DNA of 64,000 bases from Falsiroseomonas sp051433165 (GTDB taxonomy: Bacteria; Pseudomonadota; Alphaproteobacteria; Acetobacterales; Acetobacteraceae). Of the stretch, positions 16,628 to 24,224 are shown in pieces. The notes under the pieces were generated by a model. The model was given only the letters and a program-made list of their open reading frames with translations, made no database searches and was not told where the DNA came from. The translations under genes were made by a program, and so were the position numbers. The stretch's first letter is position 1; each line of letters opens with the position of its first letter. The stretch is from contig NZ_JBHMFS010000017.1 of assembly GCF_051433165.1 (NCBI RefSeq), forward strand, positions 62,001 through 126,000, in the 5' to 3' direction.

Positions 16628-16664
16628 CCGCCAAGTATGGGGTATTCACTGCGGCATCACGAGG

Positions 16665-16704
16665 GCAGCCTGTTTCAAGCCATGTCAGGAAAGGTTCAGG
16701 CTGC
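16665..16704 (-). terminator. Inverted repeat after accC
   Basis: GCAGCCTG (16665-16672) pairs with CAGGCTGC (16697-16704) around a 24-base loop, starting three bases beyond the accC stop. The loop is large and there is no T-run, so this is a weak terminator candidate at best. Confidence 0.3.
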
Positions 16705-16706
16705 GG

Positions 16707-18050
16707 CTACCCCTGGCGGGCCACGAACTTCTCCAGCCAATGGATGGTGTAGTCGCCAGCCTGGAATTCCGGGTCCGCCACGATGCGCTGGTGCAGCGGC
16801 AGCGTGGTCTTGATGCCGGAGATCACCATTTCCGCCAGCGCCCGCTTCAGCCGGGCGATCGCCTCCGCCCGCGTCTGGCCATGTACCACCAGCTTGGCCA
16901 CCAGGCTGTCGTAGTTCGGCGGCACCGTGTAGCCGGAATACAGCGCGCTATCGACCCGCACGCCGAGGCCACCTGGCGCGTGGTACATGTCGACCCGGCC
17001 GGGGTTCGGCACGAAGGTCTCGGGGTCTTCCGCCGTGATGCGGCATTCGATGGCGTGGCCGGAGAAGCGAATGTCGTCCTGCGTGTAGCCGAGCGGTTCG
17101 CCGGCGGCGACGCGCAGCTGTTCCTTCACCAGGTCCACATTGCAGACCATCTCCGTCACCGGATGTTCCACCTGAAGCCGGGTGTTCATCTCGATGAAGG
17201 CGAACTGGCCGTCCTGCCACAGGAATTCCAGCGTGCCGGCATTGCGGTAGCCGAGCTGGCGCAGACCCTTGGTGACCTGGGCGCCGAGCGCATCCCGCTC
17301 ATCGGCCGTCAGTACCGGGCTGCCGGCCTCCTCCACCAGCTTCTGGTGGCGGCGCTGGAGGGAACAGTCACGCTCGCCGAAATGCACCACGTTGCCGTGC
17401 ATGTCGGCCATGACCTGCAGCTCGATATGTCGCGGACGGTCCAGGTATTTTTCCATATAGACGCTGTCATCGCCGAAGGCGGCCTTGGATTCCGTGCGCG
17501 CGACGCGCCAAGCTTCCTCCAGCTCATCCGCCGAACGCGCCACCTTCATGCCGCGCCCGCCACCACCTGCGGCGGCCTTGATCAGCACCGGGTACATGAT
17601 CTCCTCGGCCACCGCGCGGGCTTCCTCGAAGCTGTCCAACGCGCCGAGCGAGCCGGGAACCAGCGGCACGCCGAGGCCACGCATGGCGTCCTTGGCCGCG
17701 ATCTTGTCGCCCATCATCCGGATATGCGCCGCCGTCGGGCCGATGAAGGCCAGGCCATGCGCTTCGACCATCTCGGCGAAGTTGGCGTTCTCGGACAGGA
17801 AGCCGTAGCCCGGATGGATCGCTTCCGCCCCGGTGATCGCCGCCGCCGACAGGATCGCCGCCATGTTCAGGTAGCTGTCGCGGGCCGAGGGCGGGCCGAT
17901 GCAGACGCTCTCATCCGCCAGGCGCACATGCATCGCGGTGTTGTCCGCGGTGGAGTGCACGGCGACGGTTCGGATGCCCATTTCCTGGCAGGCGCGATGC
18001 ACCCGCAGCGCGATCTCGCCGCGGTTGGCAATCAAGACCTTCTTGAACAT
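16707..18050 (-). CDS. accC: Acetyl-CoA carboxylase biotin carboxylase subunit
   Basis: 447 aa, the standard length. The N-terminus is MFKKVLIANRGEIALRVHRA. The ATP-grasp glycine loop is AAGGGGRGMK. The catalytic region is RDCSLQRRHQKLVEEAGSP, followed by FIEMNTRLQVEHPVTE. It carboxylates the biotin on AccB at the expense of ATP, the first half of malonyl-CoA synthesis. The ATG at 18050 overlaps the accB stop by one base (TGATG); a GTG at 18053 is also possible. Confidence 0.98.
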   Translation of the reverse strand: MFKKVLIANRGEIALRVHRACQEMGIRTVAVHSTADNTAMHVRLADESVCIGPPSARDSYLNMAAILSAAAITGAEAIHPGYGFLSENANFAEMVEAHGLAFIGPTAAHIRMMGDKIAAKDAMRGLGVPLVPGSLGALDSFEEARAVAEEIMYPVLIKAAAGGGGRGMKVARSADELEEAWRVARTESKAAFGDDSVYMEKYLDRPRHIELQVMADMHGNVVHFGERDCSLQRRHQKLVEEAGSPVLTADERDALGAQVTKGLRQLGYRNAGTLEFLWQDGQFAFIEMNTRLQVEHPVTEMVCNVDLVKEQLRVAAGEPLGYTQDDIRFSGHAIECRITAEDPETFVPNPGRVDMYHAPGGLGVRVDSALYSGYTVPPNYDSLVAKLVVHGQTRAEAIARLKRALAEMVISGIKTTLPLHQRIVADPEFQAGDYTIHWLEKFVARQG

Positions 18051-18508
18051 CACTCGATGATCATCAACGGCTCGCCGTATTCCACCGGCGACCCGCCCTC
18101 AACCAGGATGCGGGTGACGGTGCCGGCACGCGGCGCGCGGATCTGGTTGAAGGTCTTCATCGCCTCGATCAGCATCAGGGTCTGGCCCTGGCTGACCTTG
18201 GCGCCTACCGTCACGAAGGCGGCCGCCCCCGGCTCCGGCGCAAGATAGGCCACGCCCACCATGGGGGAGGCGATCAGCCCCGGATGCGCGGCGTCCGAAA
18301 CGGGCTCCGCCACCACGGCAGCGGCAACCGGCGCGGCGACCATCGGCGCGGCGCCGGCCGGCAGATGCGCCACCTGCGTCACGGTGATCTGCCGCGCCAC
18401 GCGGATACGGCTGTCCTTCTCCACCAGCTCGATCTCGGTGAGATCGGTCTCCCGCAGGATCTTGGCGAGTTCGCGAATCGCCGCCGCGTCGAATTGCACG
18501 CCCGACAT
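18050..18508 (-). CDS. accB: Acetyl-CoA carboxylase biotin carboxyl carrier protein
   Basis: 152 aa. The N-terminal helical region (IRELAKILRETDLTEIELVE) and an Ala/Pro-rich linker precede the biotinyl domain, where the biotin Lys is in LIEAMKTFNQI. The sequence ends VEYGEPLMIIE, as usual. The ATG at 18508 overlaps the aroQ stop by one base. aroQ-accB-accC is a typical proteobacterial operon. Confidence 0.97.
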   Translation of the reverse strand: MSGVQFDAAAIRELAKILRETDLTEIELVEKDSRIRVARQITVTQVAHLPAGAAPMVAAPVAAAVVAEPVSDAAHPGLIASPMVGVAYLAPEPGAAAFVTVGAKVSQGQTLMLIEAMKTFNQIRAPRAGTVTRILVEGGSPVEYGEPLMIIE

Positions 18509-18963
18509 CAGGGCTCTCCTTCTTCGGCCACGAGGTCCGCGATGGCCTGCAGCGCCAGCGCATAGCCGCCGATGCCGAGCCCCGCGATGACGCCGGTCGC
18601 CGCCTTGGACACGTAGCTCAGATGCCGGAATTCCTCCCGGCGGTGAATGTTGGAAATATGGACCTCGATGATCGGCAGGTCGGTCGCCTTCAGCGCATCC
18701 ATCAGGGCGATGGAGGTATGGCTGTAGCCGGCCGGGTTGATGATGATGCCGGCGGCGCGGCCGCGGCATTCCTGCACCCAGGTGATCAACTCGCCCTCGC
18801 CATTGGTCTGGCGGAAATCGATCGCCAGGCCGAGCTGTTCCGCCGTCTCGGCGCAGAGCGCCTCCACATCATCCAGCGTCGCGGCGCCGTAGATCTCGGG
18901 CTGGCGCGTGCCGAGCAGATTCAGGTTCGGGCCGTTCAGGACGACGATCAGCGGCGGGTTCAC
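18508..18963 (-). CDS. aroQ: Type II 3-dehydroquinate dehydratase
   Basis: 151 aa. Motifs: VVLNGPNLNLLGTRQPEIYG (flexible lid with catalytic Arg and Tyr), DFRQTNGEGELITWV, IIINPAGYSHTSIAL and VEVHISN-like IIEVHISNIHRREEFR. It performs the third step of the shikimate pathway. No ATG exists near the conserved start, so the GTG at 18963 is used; longer frames would add an Arg/Gly-rich stretch made by the 12-base repeats upstream. Confidence 0.95.
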   Translation of the reverse strand: MNPPLIVVLNGPNLNLLGTRQPEIYGAATLDDVEALCAETAEQLGLAIDFRQTNGEGELITWVQECRGRAAGIIINPAGYSHTSIALMDALKATDLPIIEVHISNIHRREEFRHLSYVSKAATGVIAGLGIGGYALALQAIADLVAEEGEP

Positions 18964-19031
18964 GGGGGAGTCCCAGGTTTTCAGGGACGCCCCGGCTAGC
19001 ACGTCACGATCCGCAGGGGCAAGCCGAGGTG

Positions 19032-19080
19032 GGCCCCGCCCCCTGGCCCGCCCCTTGGCCCGCCCCCTGGCTCGCCCGCG
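19032..19080. repeat. Four imperfect copies of a GC-rich 12-mer
   Basis: The consensus is GGCCCGCCCCCT, in four adjacent units (the first has 13 bases, the last is diverged). They lie between the secreted hydrolase stop and aroQ, about 70 bases upstream of the aroQ start, so copy number could affect the aroQ leader. Confidence 0.7.
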
Positions 19081-19081
19081 A

Positions 19082-20392
19082 TCAGCGCGCCGCCATTTGG
19101 TCGAACCAGCTTTTCCAGGCCGGGACGGAGCGCGCAAAGGTGCCGCGATGGGTGGCGTCGGGGCCGGCGGAGATCGCCTCGACCTTGTCATTCCCCATCG
19201 CCGCCTGGAAATTCATGGCCAGCCGGCCGACACCGGTTGTGATCGCCTCATCCATCTCGCCGTAATGGTTGCGGACCGGCGTGCGGATCACCCAGCGATA
19301 GCCGTGATTCGCCGCCATTTGCCGCCCGAAGGCGGATTCGGCGAAGAATCGCGTGTCGAAATAGGCATCCTCCACCAGGTCCCGCAGCTTCGTCGGCACC
19401 TGCGCCGGGTCGAAGGGCAGGCCCTGATAGGCGCGCAGCGACAAGTCGTAATGCGCCGGCTTCAGGATCGATCGCGCCAGCCCGGGCACCCCGTAGTAAT
19501 TCTCGAAGGAGAAGGACGCCAGGATGAACAGCGTCGTGGTCCAGGGCGCGTCGATCGGCCGCGGGAAGTTCAGGAAGCCGTTCAGCGACAGCCACAGATC
19601 GATCGGCGCGCTGGCGGTGGCGGCTGCCTGCACCGGCATGCCGATCGCCTCCAGCCGCTCCAGCAGCGCCATGGTCACCCAGCCGCCCTGCGACCAGCCG
19701 GACAGGAAAAGCCCGGTATCGGTCAGCCCGAGCGCCTGCATCACCGCGCGCGCGGCGGGGATGAGGTCGGCGGTCGCCTGCTGGTGGCTGCCCTTGACCA
19801 TGAAGCCCTGCGGCTCGGTCGATTCGCCCATGCCGATGTAGTCGGCACCGATCAGCGCGTAGCCCTGGCCGGCAAATTGCGCGATCATCAACTGCGTCTC
19901 GGGCGAGGTCTCGGGGAAGGAGGGCACCTCCTGTTTCCCGTAGACTGTGCCGTGCTGGTAGGACACCAGCGGCAGCCGCGGCGGCGCATCCTCCGGCACC
20001 GCCAGCAGGCCGGTGAGCACCACAGGGCGGTTGCCGCGTTCCGGCGATACGGTCGGGTAGCTGATCCGGTACAGCCGAACCCCGGTGCTGGCCGGGGTGT
20101 AGGTCACCTGGAAGCCTGAAAAGGCGGGCGTGTCCGTGGTGAGGTTCCGGTTCAGCCGCGCCGTGTCCCAGCGGCCGATCAACCGGTAGCTGATGCCGCC
20201 TGGCACGTGCTGAACGGCATCCGCGCCCTGGGTCACGCCCTGGGTCGCGCCTTGGGCGGCAGCGGGCTTCGCCGTGGCGGCCAGCGCCAGGGCACCGAGC
20301 GTGAGGCCCGCAGCGGCCTGTCGCCGCGGGATGCCTGCCGATGGCGCCTGGGACAGGGGCTCGGCAGTGCCGGTCGGCTTGGCATCGGTCAT
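19082..20392 (-). CDS. Secreted alpha/beta hydrolase (secretory lipase-like)
   Basis: 436 aa. The N-terminal region has IPRRQAAAGLTLGALALAAT followed by Ala-rich sequence ending in AQG, a Tat-like signal. Downstream are the nucleophile motif FLSGWSQGGW and a long core with ISYRLIGRW and LVSYQHGTVYG. The overall pattern resembles LIP-type secretory lipases and related esterases. A short TQG repeat (GATQGVTQGAD) follows the signal. It is transcribed away from thiS. Confidence 0.82.
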   Translation of the reverse strand: MTDAKPTGTAEPLSQAPSAGIPRRQAAAGLTLGALALAATAKPAAAQGATQGVTQGADAVQHVPGGISYRLIGRWDTARLNRNLTTDTPAFSGFQVTYTPASTGVRLYRISYPTVSPERGNRPVVLTGLLAVPEDAPPRLPLVSYQHGTVYGKQEVPSFPETSPETQLMIAQFAGQGYALIGADYIGMGESTEPQGFMVKGSHQQATADLIPAARAVMQALGLTDTGLFLSGWSQGGWVTMALLERLEAIGMPVQAAATASAPIDLWLSLNGFLNFPRPIDAPWTTTLFILASFSFENYYGVPGLARSILKPAHYDLSLRAYQGLPFDPAQVPTKLRDLVEDAYFDTRFFAESAFGRQMAANHGYRWVIRTPVRNHYGEMDEAITTGVGRLAMNFQAAMGNDKVEAISAGPDATHRGTFARSVPAWKSWFDQMAAR

Positions 20393-20444
20393 GGCGTTCC
20401 TCGTGTCGAAACTCTAACGCAAGTAACTGGCATGCTGGGTCAGC

Positions 20445-20459
20445 GCAACCACTGGTTGC
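20445..20459. promoter_or_regulatory. Palindrome in the lipase/thiS divergent region
   Basis: GCAACCA-C-TGGTTGC is a perfect 7+7 palindrome. It lies 52 bases upstream of the minus-strand hydrolase and 92 bases upstream of thiS. The position and symmetry fit an operator for a dimeric repressor. The regulator is unknown. Confidence 0.4.
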
Positions 20460-20551
20460 AAAACCCCCAGCTGTGCCCCAGACCCAGGCCGATGCCAGCC
20501 TTGCAACCGCTGCGTCTTGTCCGGCATCGCCACCCCCGCCATCTTCGCCCC

Positions 20552-20779
20552 ATGACGGAAAGCACAACGACGACGCGGATCGGGGTCGAGGTGAACGGCG
20601 AGCGCCGGGAGGTGCCGCAGGGCGCTTCCGTGGCCGAGCTGCTGGCGCTGATCGGCCTGGCCGCGCCCAAGGTGGCAGTGGAACGCAACCTGGAGATCGT
20701 GCCGCGTTCCGCCTGGGCCACGACCCCCCTCGTCGAGGGCGACCGGCTCGAGATCGTGCATTTCATCGGGGGTGGCTGA
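20552..20779 (+). CDS. thiS: ThiS, sulfur carrier protein for thiazole synthesis
   Basis: 75 aa, ubiquitin-like fold, ending FIGGG. The C-terminal Gly-Gly becomes the thiocarboxylate that donates sulfur to ThiG. VEVNGERREVPQGASVAELL and VAVERNLEIVPRS are typical. The extension MTESTTTT is unremarkable. The stop lies one base before the thiG ATG. Confidence 0.93.
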   Translation: MTESTTTTRIGVEVNGERREVPQGASVAELLALIGLAAPKVAVERNLEIVPRSAWATTPLVEGDRLEIVHFIGGG

Positions 20780-20780
20780 G

Positions 20781-21587
20781 ATGGACGGACTTGCATGTGC
20801 CAAGGAAGGTGGGGCCGATGAAGGTTGGACCGTCGCCGGGCGCCGCTTCCGCTCCCGCCTGATCGTCGGTACGGGCCGCTACAAGGACCTCCCCGAGACC
20901 CAGGCGGCGATCGAGGCCTCGGGCGCCGAGATGGTCACCGTTGCGGTGCGGCGGGTGAATCTGTCGGACGCCTCGCAGCCCATGCTGCAGGATTTCGTGC
21001 CGCCCGACCGCTACACCTATCTCCCCAACACCGCGGGCTGCTTCACCGCGCAGGACGCCGTCCGCACCCTGCGCCTGGCGCGGGAGGCCGGGGGCTGGAA
21101 CCTGGTGAAGCTGGAAGTGCTCGGCCCGCCGCCCTTCCTGTACCCCGACATGCAGGCCACCTTCGAGGCTGCCGCTGCCCTGCTGGCCGATGGCTTCGAG
21201 GTGATGGTCTACTGCGCCGATGACCCGGTGGCGGCGAAGCGGCTGGAGGAGATGGGCTGCGTCGCCATCATGCCGCTCGGCGCGCCGATCGGCTCGGGCC
21301 TCGGCGTCGCCAACCCCTTCATGATCAAGGCGATCATCGCGCAGGCGAAGGTGCCGGTGCTGGTTGATGCGGGCATCGGCACGGCCTCCGATGCCGCACT
21401 GGCCATGGAGCTGGGCTGCGACGCGGTGCTGTTGAATTCCGCCATCGCCCATGCACGGGACCCGGTGCGGATGGCGCGCGCGATGAAGGCAGCGGTGGAG
21501 GCGGGCAGGGACGCCTTCCTGGCCGGGCGCATGCCGCGCAGCACGGCGGCCGATCCATCCTCCCCCACCTCCGGCCTCATCCGCTGA
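20781..21587 (+). CDS. thiG: Thiazole synthase
   Basis: 268 aa. Key features are FRSRLIVGTGRYKD, the Schiff-base Lys region VKLEVLGPP, MPLGAPIGSGLGVANP, and VPVLVDAGIGTASDAALAMELG. ThiG joins deoxyxylulose phosphate, dehydroglycine and ThiS sulfur into the thiazole phosphate. The start is taken at the ATG at 20781; a GTG at 20772 in the same frame would overlap thiS. No thiO, thiE or thiC is adjacent. Confidence 0.95.
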   Translation: MDGLACAKEGGADEGWTVAGRRFRSRLIVGTGRYKDLPETQAAIEASGAEMVTVAVRRVNLSDASQPMLQDFVPPDRYTYLPNTAGCFTAQDAVRTLRLAREAGGWNLVKLEVLGPPPFLYPDMQATFEAAAALLADGFEVMVYCADDPVAAKRLEEMGCVAIMPLGAPIGSGLGVANPFMIKAIIAQAKVPVLVDAGIGTASDAALAMELGCDAVLLNSAIAHARDPVRMARAMKAAVEAGRDAFLAGRMPRSTAADPSSPTSGLIR

Positions 21588-21643
21588 TCGGGCGCCGCGA
21601 AACAGTCTGAAATGGGCGGCGCGACCCGCGGTTGTGCGCCGTC

Positions 21644-21671
21644 TTGTGAACTTTGCGCCCAGCGTTCTAAT
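21644..21671 (+). promoter_or_regulatory. Candidate sigma-70-type promoter for the lipoprotein gene
   Basis: TTGTGA (21644-21649), a 16-base spacer and TCTAAT (21666-21671), 40 bases upstream of the lipoprotein ATG. The stretch is visibly AT-richer than its surroundings. Confidence 0.5.
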
Positions 21672-21711
21672 TTTGCTCCCGGTCCAATCAACGGCAGGAT
21701 GGGAGTTAATT

Positions 21712-22083
21712 ATGAAGCGCCGCCAGATCGGAATGCTGGGTGCCATGGCCCTGGCGCTGAGCGCCTGCGTTCAGGAACCTCAGCGCACGGTGGTCGTGGT
21801 ACCCTCGCAGAGCTGCAACACGGCCTTTCGGGTGGTCAACGCCTCCTCCCGCACCGTGGAGCGGCTTTATTTCAGCCATTCGAGCATAAATGGCTGGGGC
21901 AATGACCAGCTCGGCAGCTCGGTGCTGCAGCCCGGGCGGCAGGTGAGCTACCGGGCCGCCAATACCGGCAACTACGATTTCCGCGTGATCTGGAACAATG
22001 GCCAGGCGGCGGAGCTGCGCCGGATCAATGTCTGCGCCGCCAGCCGCATCACCGTGACCAATAGCGGGCTGCGCGCCAACTGA
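21712..22083 (+). CDS. Small lipoprotein of unknown function
   Basis: 123 aa. A lipoprotein signal (MKRRQIGMLGAMALALSAC) ends in a lipobox. The mature part is a compact beta-rich domain: CNTAFRVVNASSRTVERLYF, then WGNDQLGSSVLQPGRQVSY, YDFRVIW and RRINVCAASRITVTN. Two mature cysteines could pair. Small proteins with this N-S-S..LY.S...WG.D.LG pattern are seen in other alphaproteobacteria, without known function. GGGAG lies at the right distance before the ATG at 21712. Confidence 0.8.
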   Translation: MKRRQIGMLGAMALALSACVQEPQRTVVVVPSQSCNTAFRVVNASSRTVERLYFSHSSINGWGNDQLGSSVLQPGRQVSYRAANTGNYDFRVIWNNGQAAELRRINVCAASRITVTNSGLRAN

Positions 22084-22340
22084 GCCAAAGCTTGTCCGGC
22101 GGATTCGCGCGACAACCGCGCGATTTGCCGGAGGCTTCCCGGCCAGCCCCCCGGGGGCACCATGGCGGTTTCCGGCCATTCAGGGCTGGCCGCGGAAAAA
22201 AAACGGCTGGGGGGGCGATTTTCCGCTTTCCCCCCGGGCAAGCGACGCCTATATGCGCCGCAGACGCAGTACGCACGTGCCGAAGGCCCCAGGCCCACGG
22301 AACCCGCTCATGATCAGCTCATGACAAGGGTCACCGCGGC
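22084..22340. other. Gap upstream of the ODC leader, with a possible promoter
   Basis: No convincing gene. It has a G-run/C-run inverted repeat near 22,208-22,236 next to an A8 stretch. A -10-like TATATG lies at 22250-22255. Transcription from there would give a leader of about 230 bases before the decarboxylase ATG. Confidence 0.4.
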
Positions 22341-22440
22341 GCAAGGTTAACGCAACGACGTCAGCGTTCTGGCAACCCCGGCGGCTCACCCCGCCGGCCT
22401 CATTTGGTCGCTGGTTCGTTCGACCGTTTCGTCAATCTAG
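22341..22440 (+). ncRNA. Structured leader of the decarboxylase gene, candidate speF RNA motif
   Basis: Three hairpins can be drawn: AACGC/GCGTT (22349-22353 with 22364-22368), CCGGCGG/CCGCCGG (22378-22384 with 22391-22397, loop CTCACC) and GGTCG/CGACC (22406-22410 with 22421-22425). The linkers (TCTGGCAA, CCTCATTT) look constrained. The speF motif is a described cis-regulatory RNA upstream of alphaproteobacterial ornithine decarboxylase genes. Position and appearance agree, but I cannot run the covariance model. Confidence 0.55.
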
Positions 22441-22493
22441 GGGCTGTCCCCAACCGGGGCTGTCTCCACTGTTTTCAGGGGAGTACGGGCGCG

Positions 22494-23624
22494 ATGAACC
22501 CGAAAATCGCTTCGTATCTGCGCGACCACGCGCCCGCCACGCCATGCCTGGTGCTGGATGTGGACCGCGTCGAGCAGAACTATACCCGGCTGAAGGCCGC
22601 GCTGCCGCTGGCGCGCGTGTATTACGCCGTGAAGGCCAACCCGGCCGCGCCGATCCTGGACCGGCTGTCCGCGCTCGGCTCCTCCTTCGACGCCGCGTCG
22701 TGGGAAGAGATCCAGGCCTGCCTGGAAGCCGGCGCTCGTCCGGCCGACATCTCCTTCGGCAACACGGTGAAGAAGGAATCCGCCATCAAGGCCGCCTTCG
22801 CCGCCGGCGTGACCATGTTCGCCTTCGACAGCGAGCCGGAGCTGAAGAAGCTCGCCCGCTCCGCCCCCGGTGCGCGCGTCTATTGCCGCATCCTGGTGGA
22901 GAACAAGGGCGCCGAGTGGCCGCTCTCCCGCAAGTTCGGCTGCGAGGCCGAGATGGCGAAGGAGCTGATGGTGAAGGCGGCCGCATGGGGTCTCGACCCC
23001 TATGGCATCTCCTTCCATGTCGGCAGCCAGCAGACCCAGACGGGCGCCTATGAGGCGGCGATCGCGCGCGTGGCGACGATCTTCACCGATCTGCGCGACG
23101 CCGGCATCAACCTGCGCATGGTCAATCTCGGTGGCGGCTACCCGGTCCGCTACCGGGCGGAAGTGCCGGAGATCGACGCGTTCGGCGATGCCATCATGGG
23201 CGCGATGACCGAGCATTTCGGCAATGCACTTCCGGAGATGGTGATCGAGCCGGGCCGCTTCATGGTGGGCGATGCCGGCGTGGTGTCCTCCGAGGTCGTG
23301 CTGGTCTCACGCAAGGCGGAGGATGATCCCGTCCGCTGGGTCTATCTCGACATCGGCCGCTTCGGTGGCCTGGCCGAGACGGAGGGCGAGTCCATCCGCT
23401 ACGAATTCCGCACGCCGCATGATGGCGATGCGGAAGGCCCCGTGACCATCGCCGGCCCGACCTGCGACAGCACGGACACGCTGTATGAGAAGTCCAACTA
23501 CCGCCTGCCGATGGCGCTCGACGCCGGCGACCAAGTGCAGCTGCTGTCCACCGGCGCCTATGTGACGACCTATGCGAGCCAGGCCTTCAACGGCTTCCGC
23601 CCGCTGGCCGAACACTACATCTAA
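22494..23624 (+). CDS. Ornithine/lysine decarboxylase, PLP alanine-racemase fold
   Basis: 376 aa. Group IV decarboxylase: the PLP Lys is in VYYAVKANPAAP, then FGNTVKKESAI, ISFHVGSQQT, MVNLGGGYPV, IEPGRFMVG and the substrate-specific GPTCDSTDTL with the catalytic Cys. That Cys-Asp signature favours ornithine (or lysine) over diaminopimelate, so the product is probably putrescine. The ATG at 22494 starts MNPKIASYLRDH. It is preceded by a long structured leader and followed by a terminator, so it is a single-gene unit. Confidence 0.92.
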   Translation: MNPKIASYLRDHAPATPCLVLDVDRVEQNYTRLKAALPLARVYYAVKANPAAPILDRLSALGSSFDAASWEEIQACLEAGARPADISFGNTVKKESAIKAAFAAGVTMFAFDSEPELKKLARSAPGARVYCRILVENKGAEWPLSRKFGCEAEMAKELMVKAAAWGLDPYGISFHVGSQQTQTGAYEAAIARVATIFTDLRDAGINLRMVNLGGGYPVRYRAEVPEIDAFGDAIMGAMTEHFGNALPEMVIEPGRFMVGDAGVVSSEVVLVSRKAEDDPVRWVYLDIGRFGGLAETEGESIRYEFRTPHDGDAEGPVTIAGPTCDSTDTLYEKSNYRLPMALDAGDQVQLLSTGAYVTTYASQAFNGFRPLAEHYI

Positions 23625-23655
23625 AGCCATCCCGCGGGATCGGCCGGAAATTATG

Positions 23656-23686
23656 CGGCGGGCGCGAGCCCGCCGTTTCTTTTTTT
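23656..23686 (+). terminator. Rho-independent terminator of the decarboxylase gene
   Basis: 8-bp perfect stem CGGCGGGC/GCCCGCCG with GCGA loop, followed by TTTCTTTTTTT at 23676-23686. Confidence 0.9.
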
Positions 23687-23711
23687 GGCGTGGCTGGGCT
23701 AGGTTGCCGTC

Positions 23712-24176
23712 ATGGATGAAATTGACCGCAACCTCGTCGTCGCCCTTCAGGAAAACGGGGCGGCCGGCCTCGCGGAGCTGTCCAAGGTTGCCGGCCTCTC
23801 CGTCTCCGCCACCGCGGAGCGGGTGAAGCGGCTGGAGGAGCGGGAGGTGATCCGCGGTTGGCGGATCGACCTCGACCCCGTCGCCGCCGGCTGCCCACTG
23901 CTCGCCTTCGTCTTCGTCGCGATGCATCCCGGGGATGGCGATGCCGGCTTCATGGCGGCGATGCGGCAGCATGAGGCGGTGCTGGAATGCCACACCGTGA
24001 CGGGCGCCTGGTGCTACCTGCTGAAGCTGCGCCTGCCGGACATCGCCCGGCTGGAGGCCTTCGTGTCCGATGTGGTGCGCGGCCAGGCCGGCGTGGCGCG
24101 GACCGAGACCATCCTGGCCCTCGCCTCGCCCAAGGAAACCGCCATCCTGCCGGTGGCCGAGGCGGAAGAAGAATAA
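23712..24176 (+). CDS. Lrp/AsnC family transcriptional regulator
   Basis: 154 aa. The N-terminal helix-turn-helix is standard (DEIDRNLVVALQENG, LAELSKVAGLSVSATAERVK, RLEEREVIRGWRIDLD). A RAM domain follows, with CHTVTGAWCYLLKLRLPD as the ligand-sensing segment. Neighbours are an ornithine decarboxylase gene upstream, behind a terminator, and a peptide-binding protein gene converging downstream. A role in amino acid or polyamine control is plausible but unproved. Confidence 0.92.
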   Translation: MDEIDRNLVVALQENGAAGLAELSKVAGLSVSATAERVKRLEEREVIRGWRIDLDPVAAGCPLLAFVFVAMHPGDGDAGFMAAMRQHEAVLECHTVTGAWCYLLKLRLPDIARLEAFVSDVVRGQAGVARTETILALASPKETAILPVAEAEEE

Positions 24177-24178
24177 GG

Positions 24179-24206
24179 CCCTCTCCCCCGCTTTCGGGGG
24201 AGAGGG
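24179..24206. terminator. Bidirectional terminator / REP-like hairpin
   Basis: 12-bp perfect stem CCCTCTCCCCCG/CGGGGGAGAGGG with CTTT loop. It lies between the convergent Lrp gene and the binding-protein gene, so it can end both transcripts. It resembles the element at 12,684-12,709. Confidence 0.7.
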
Positions 24207-24224
24207 TTGGGTGAGGGGGGCGCC

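Noticed and set aside
20393..20551. TPP riboswitch upstream of thiS
   Set aside because: The CTGAGA and ACC-TGAT-type blocks of the THI box are not there on the plus strand.
22092..22313. A 73-codon ORF before the decarboxylase leader
   Set aside because: No ribosome site, Arg/Pro/Gly-rich, and it crosses homopolymer runs and the likely promoter.
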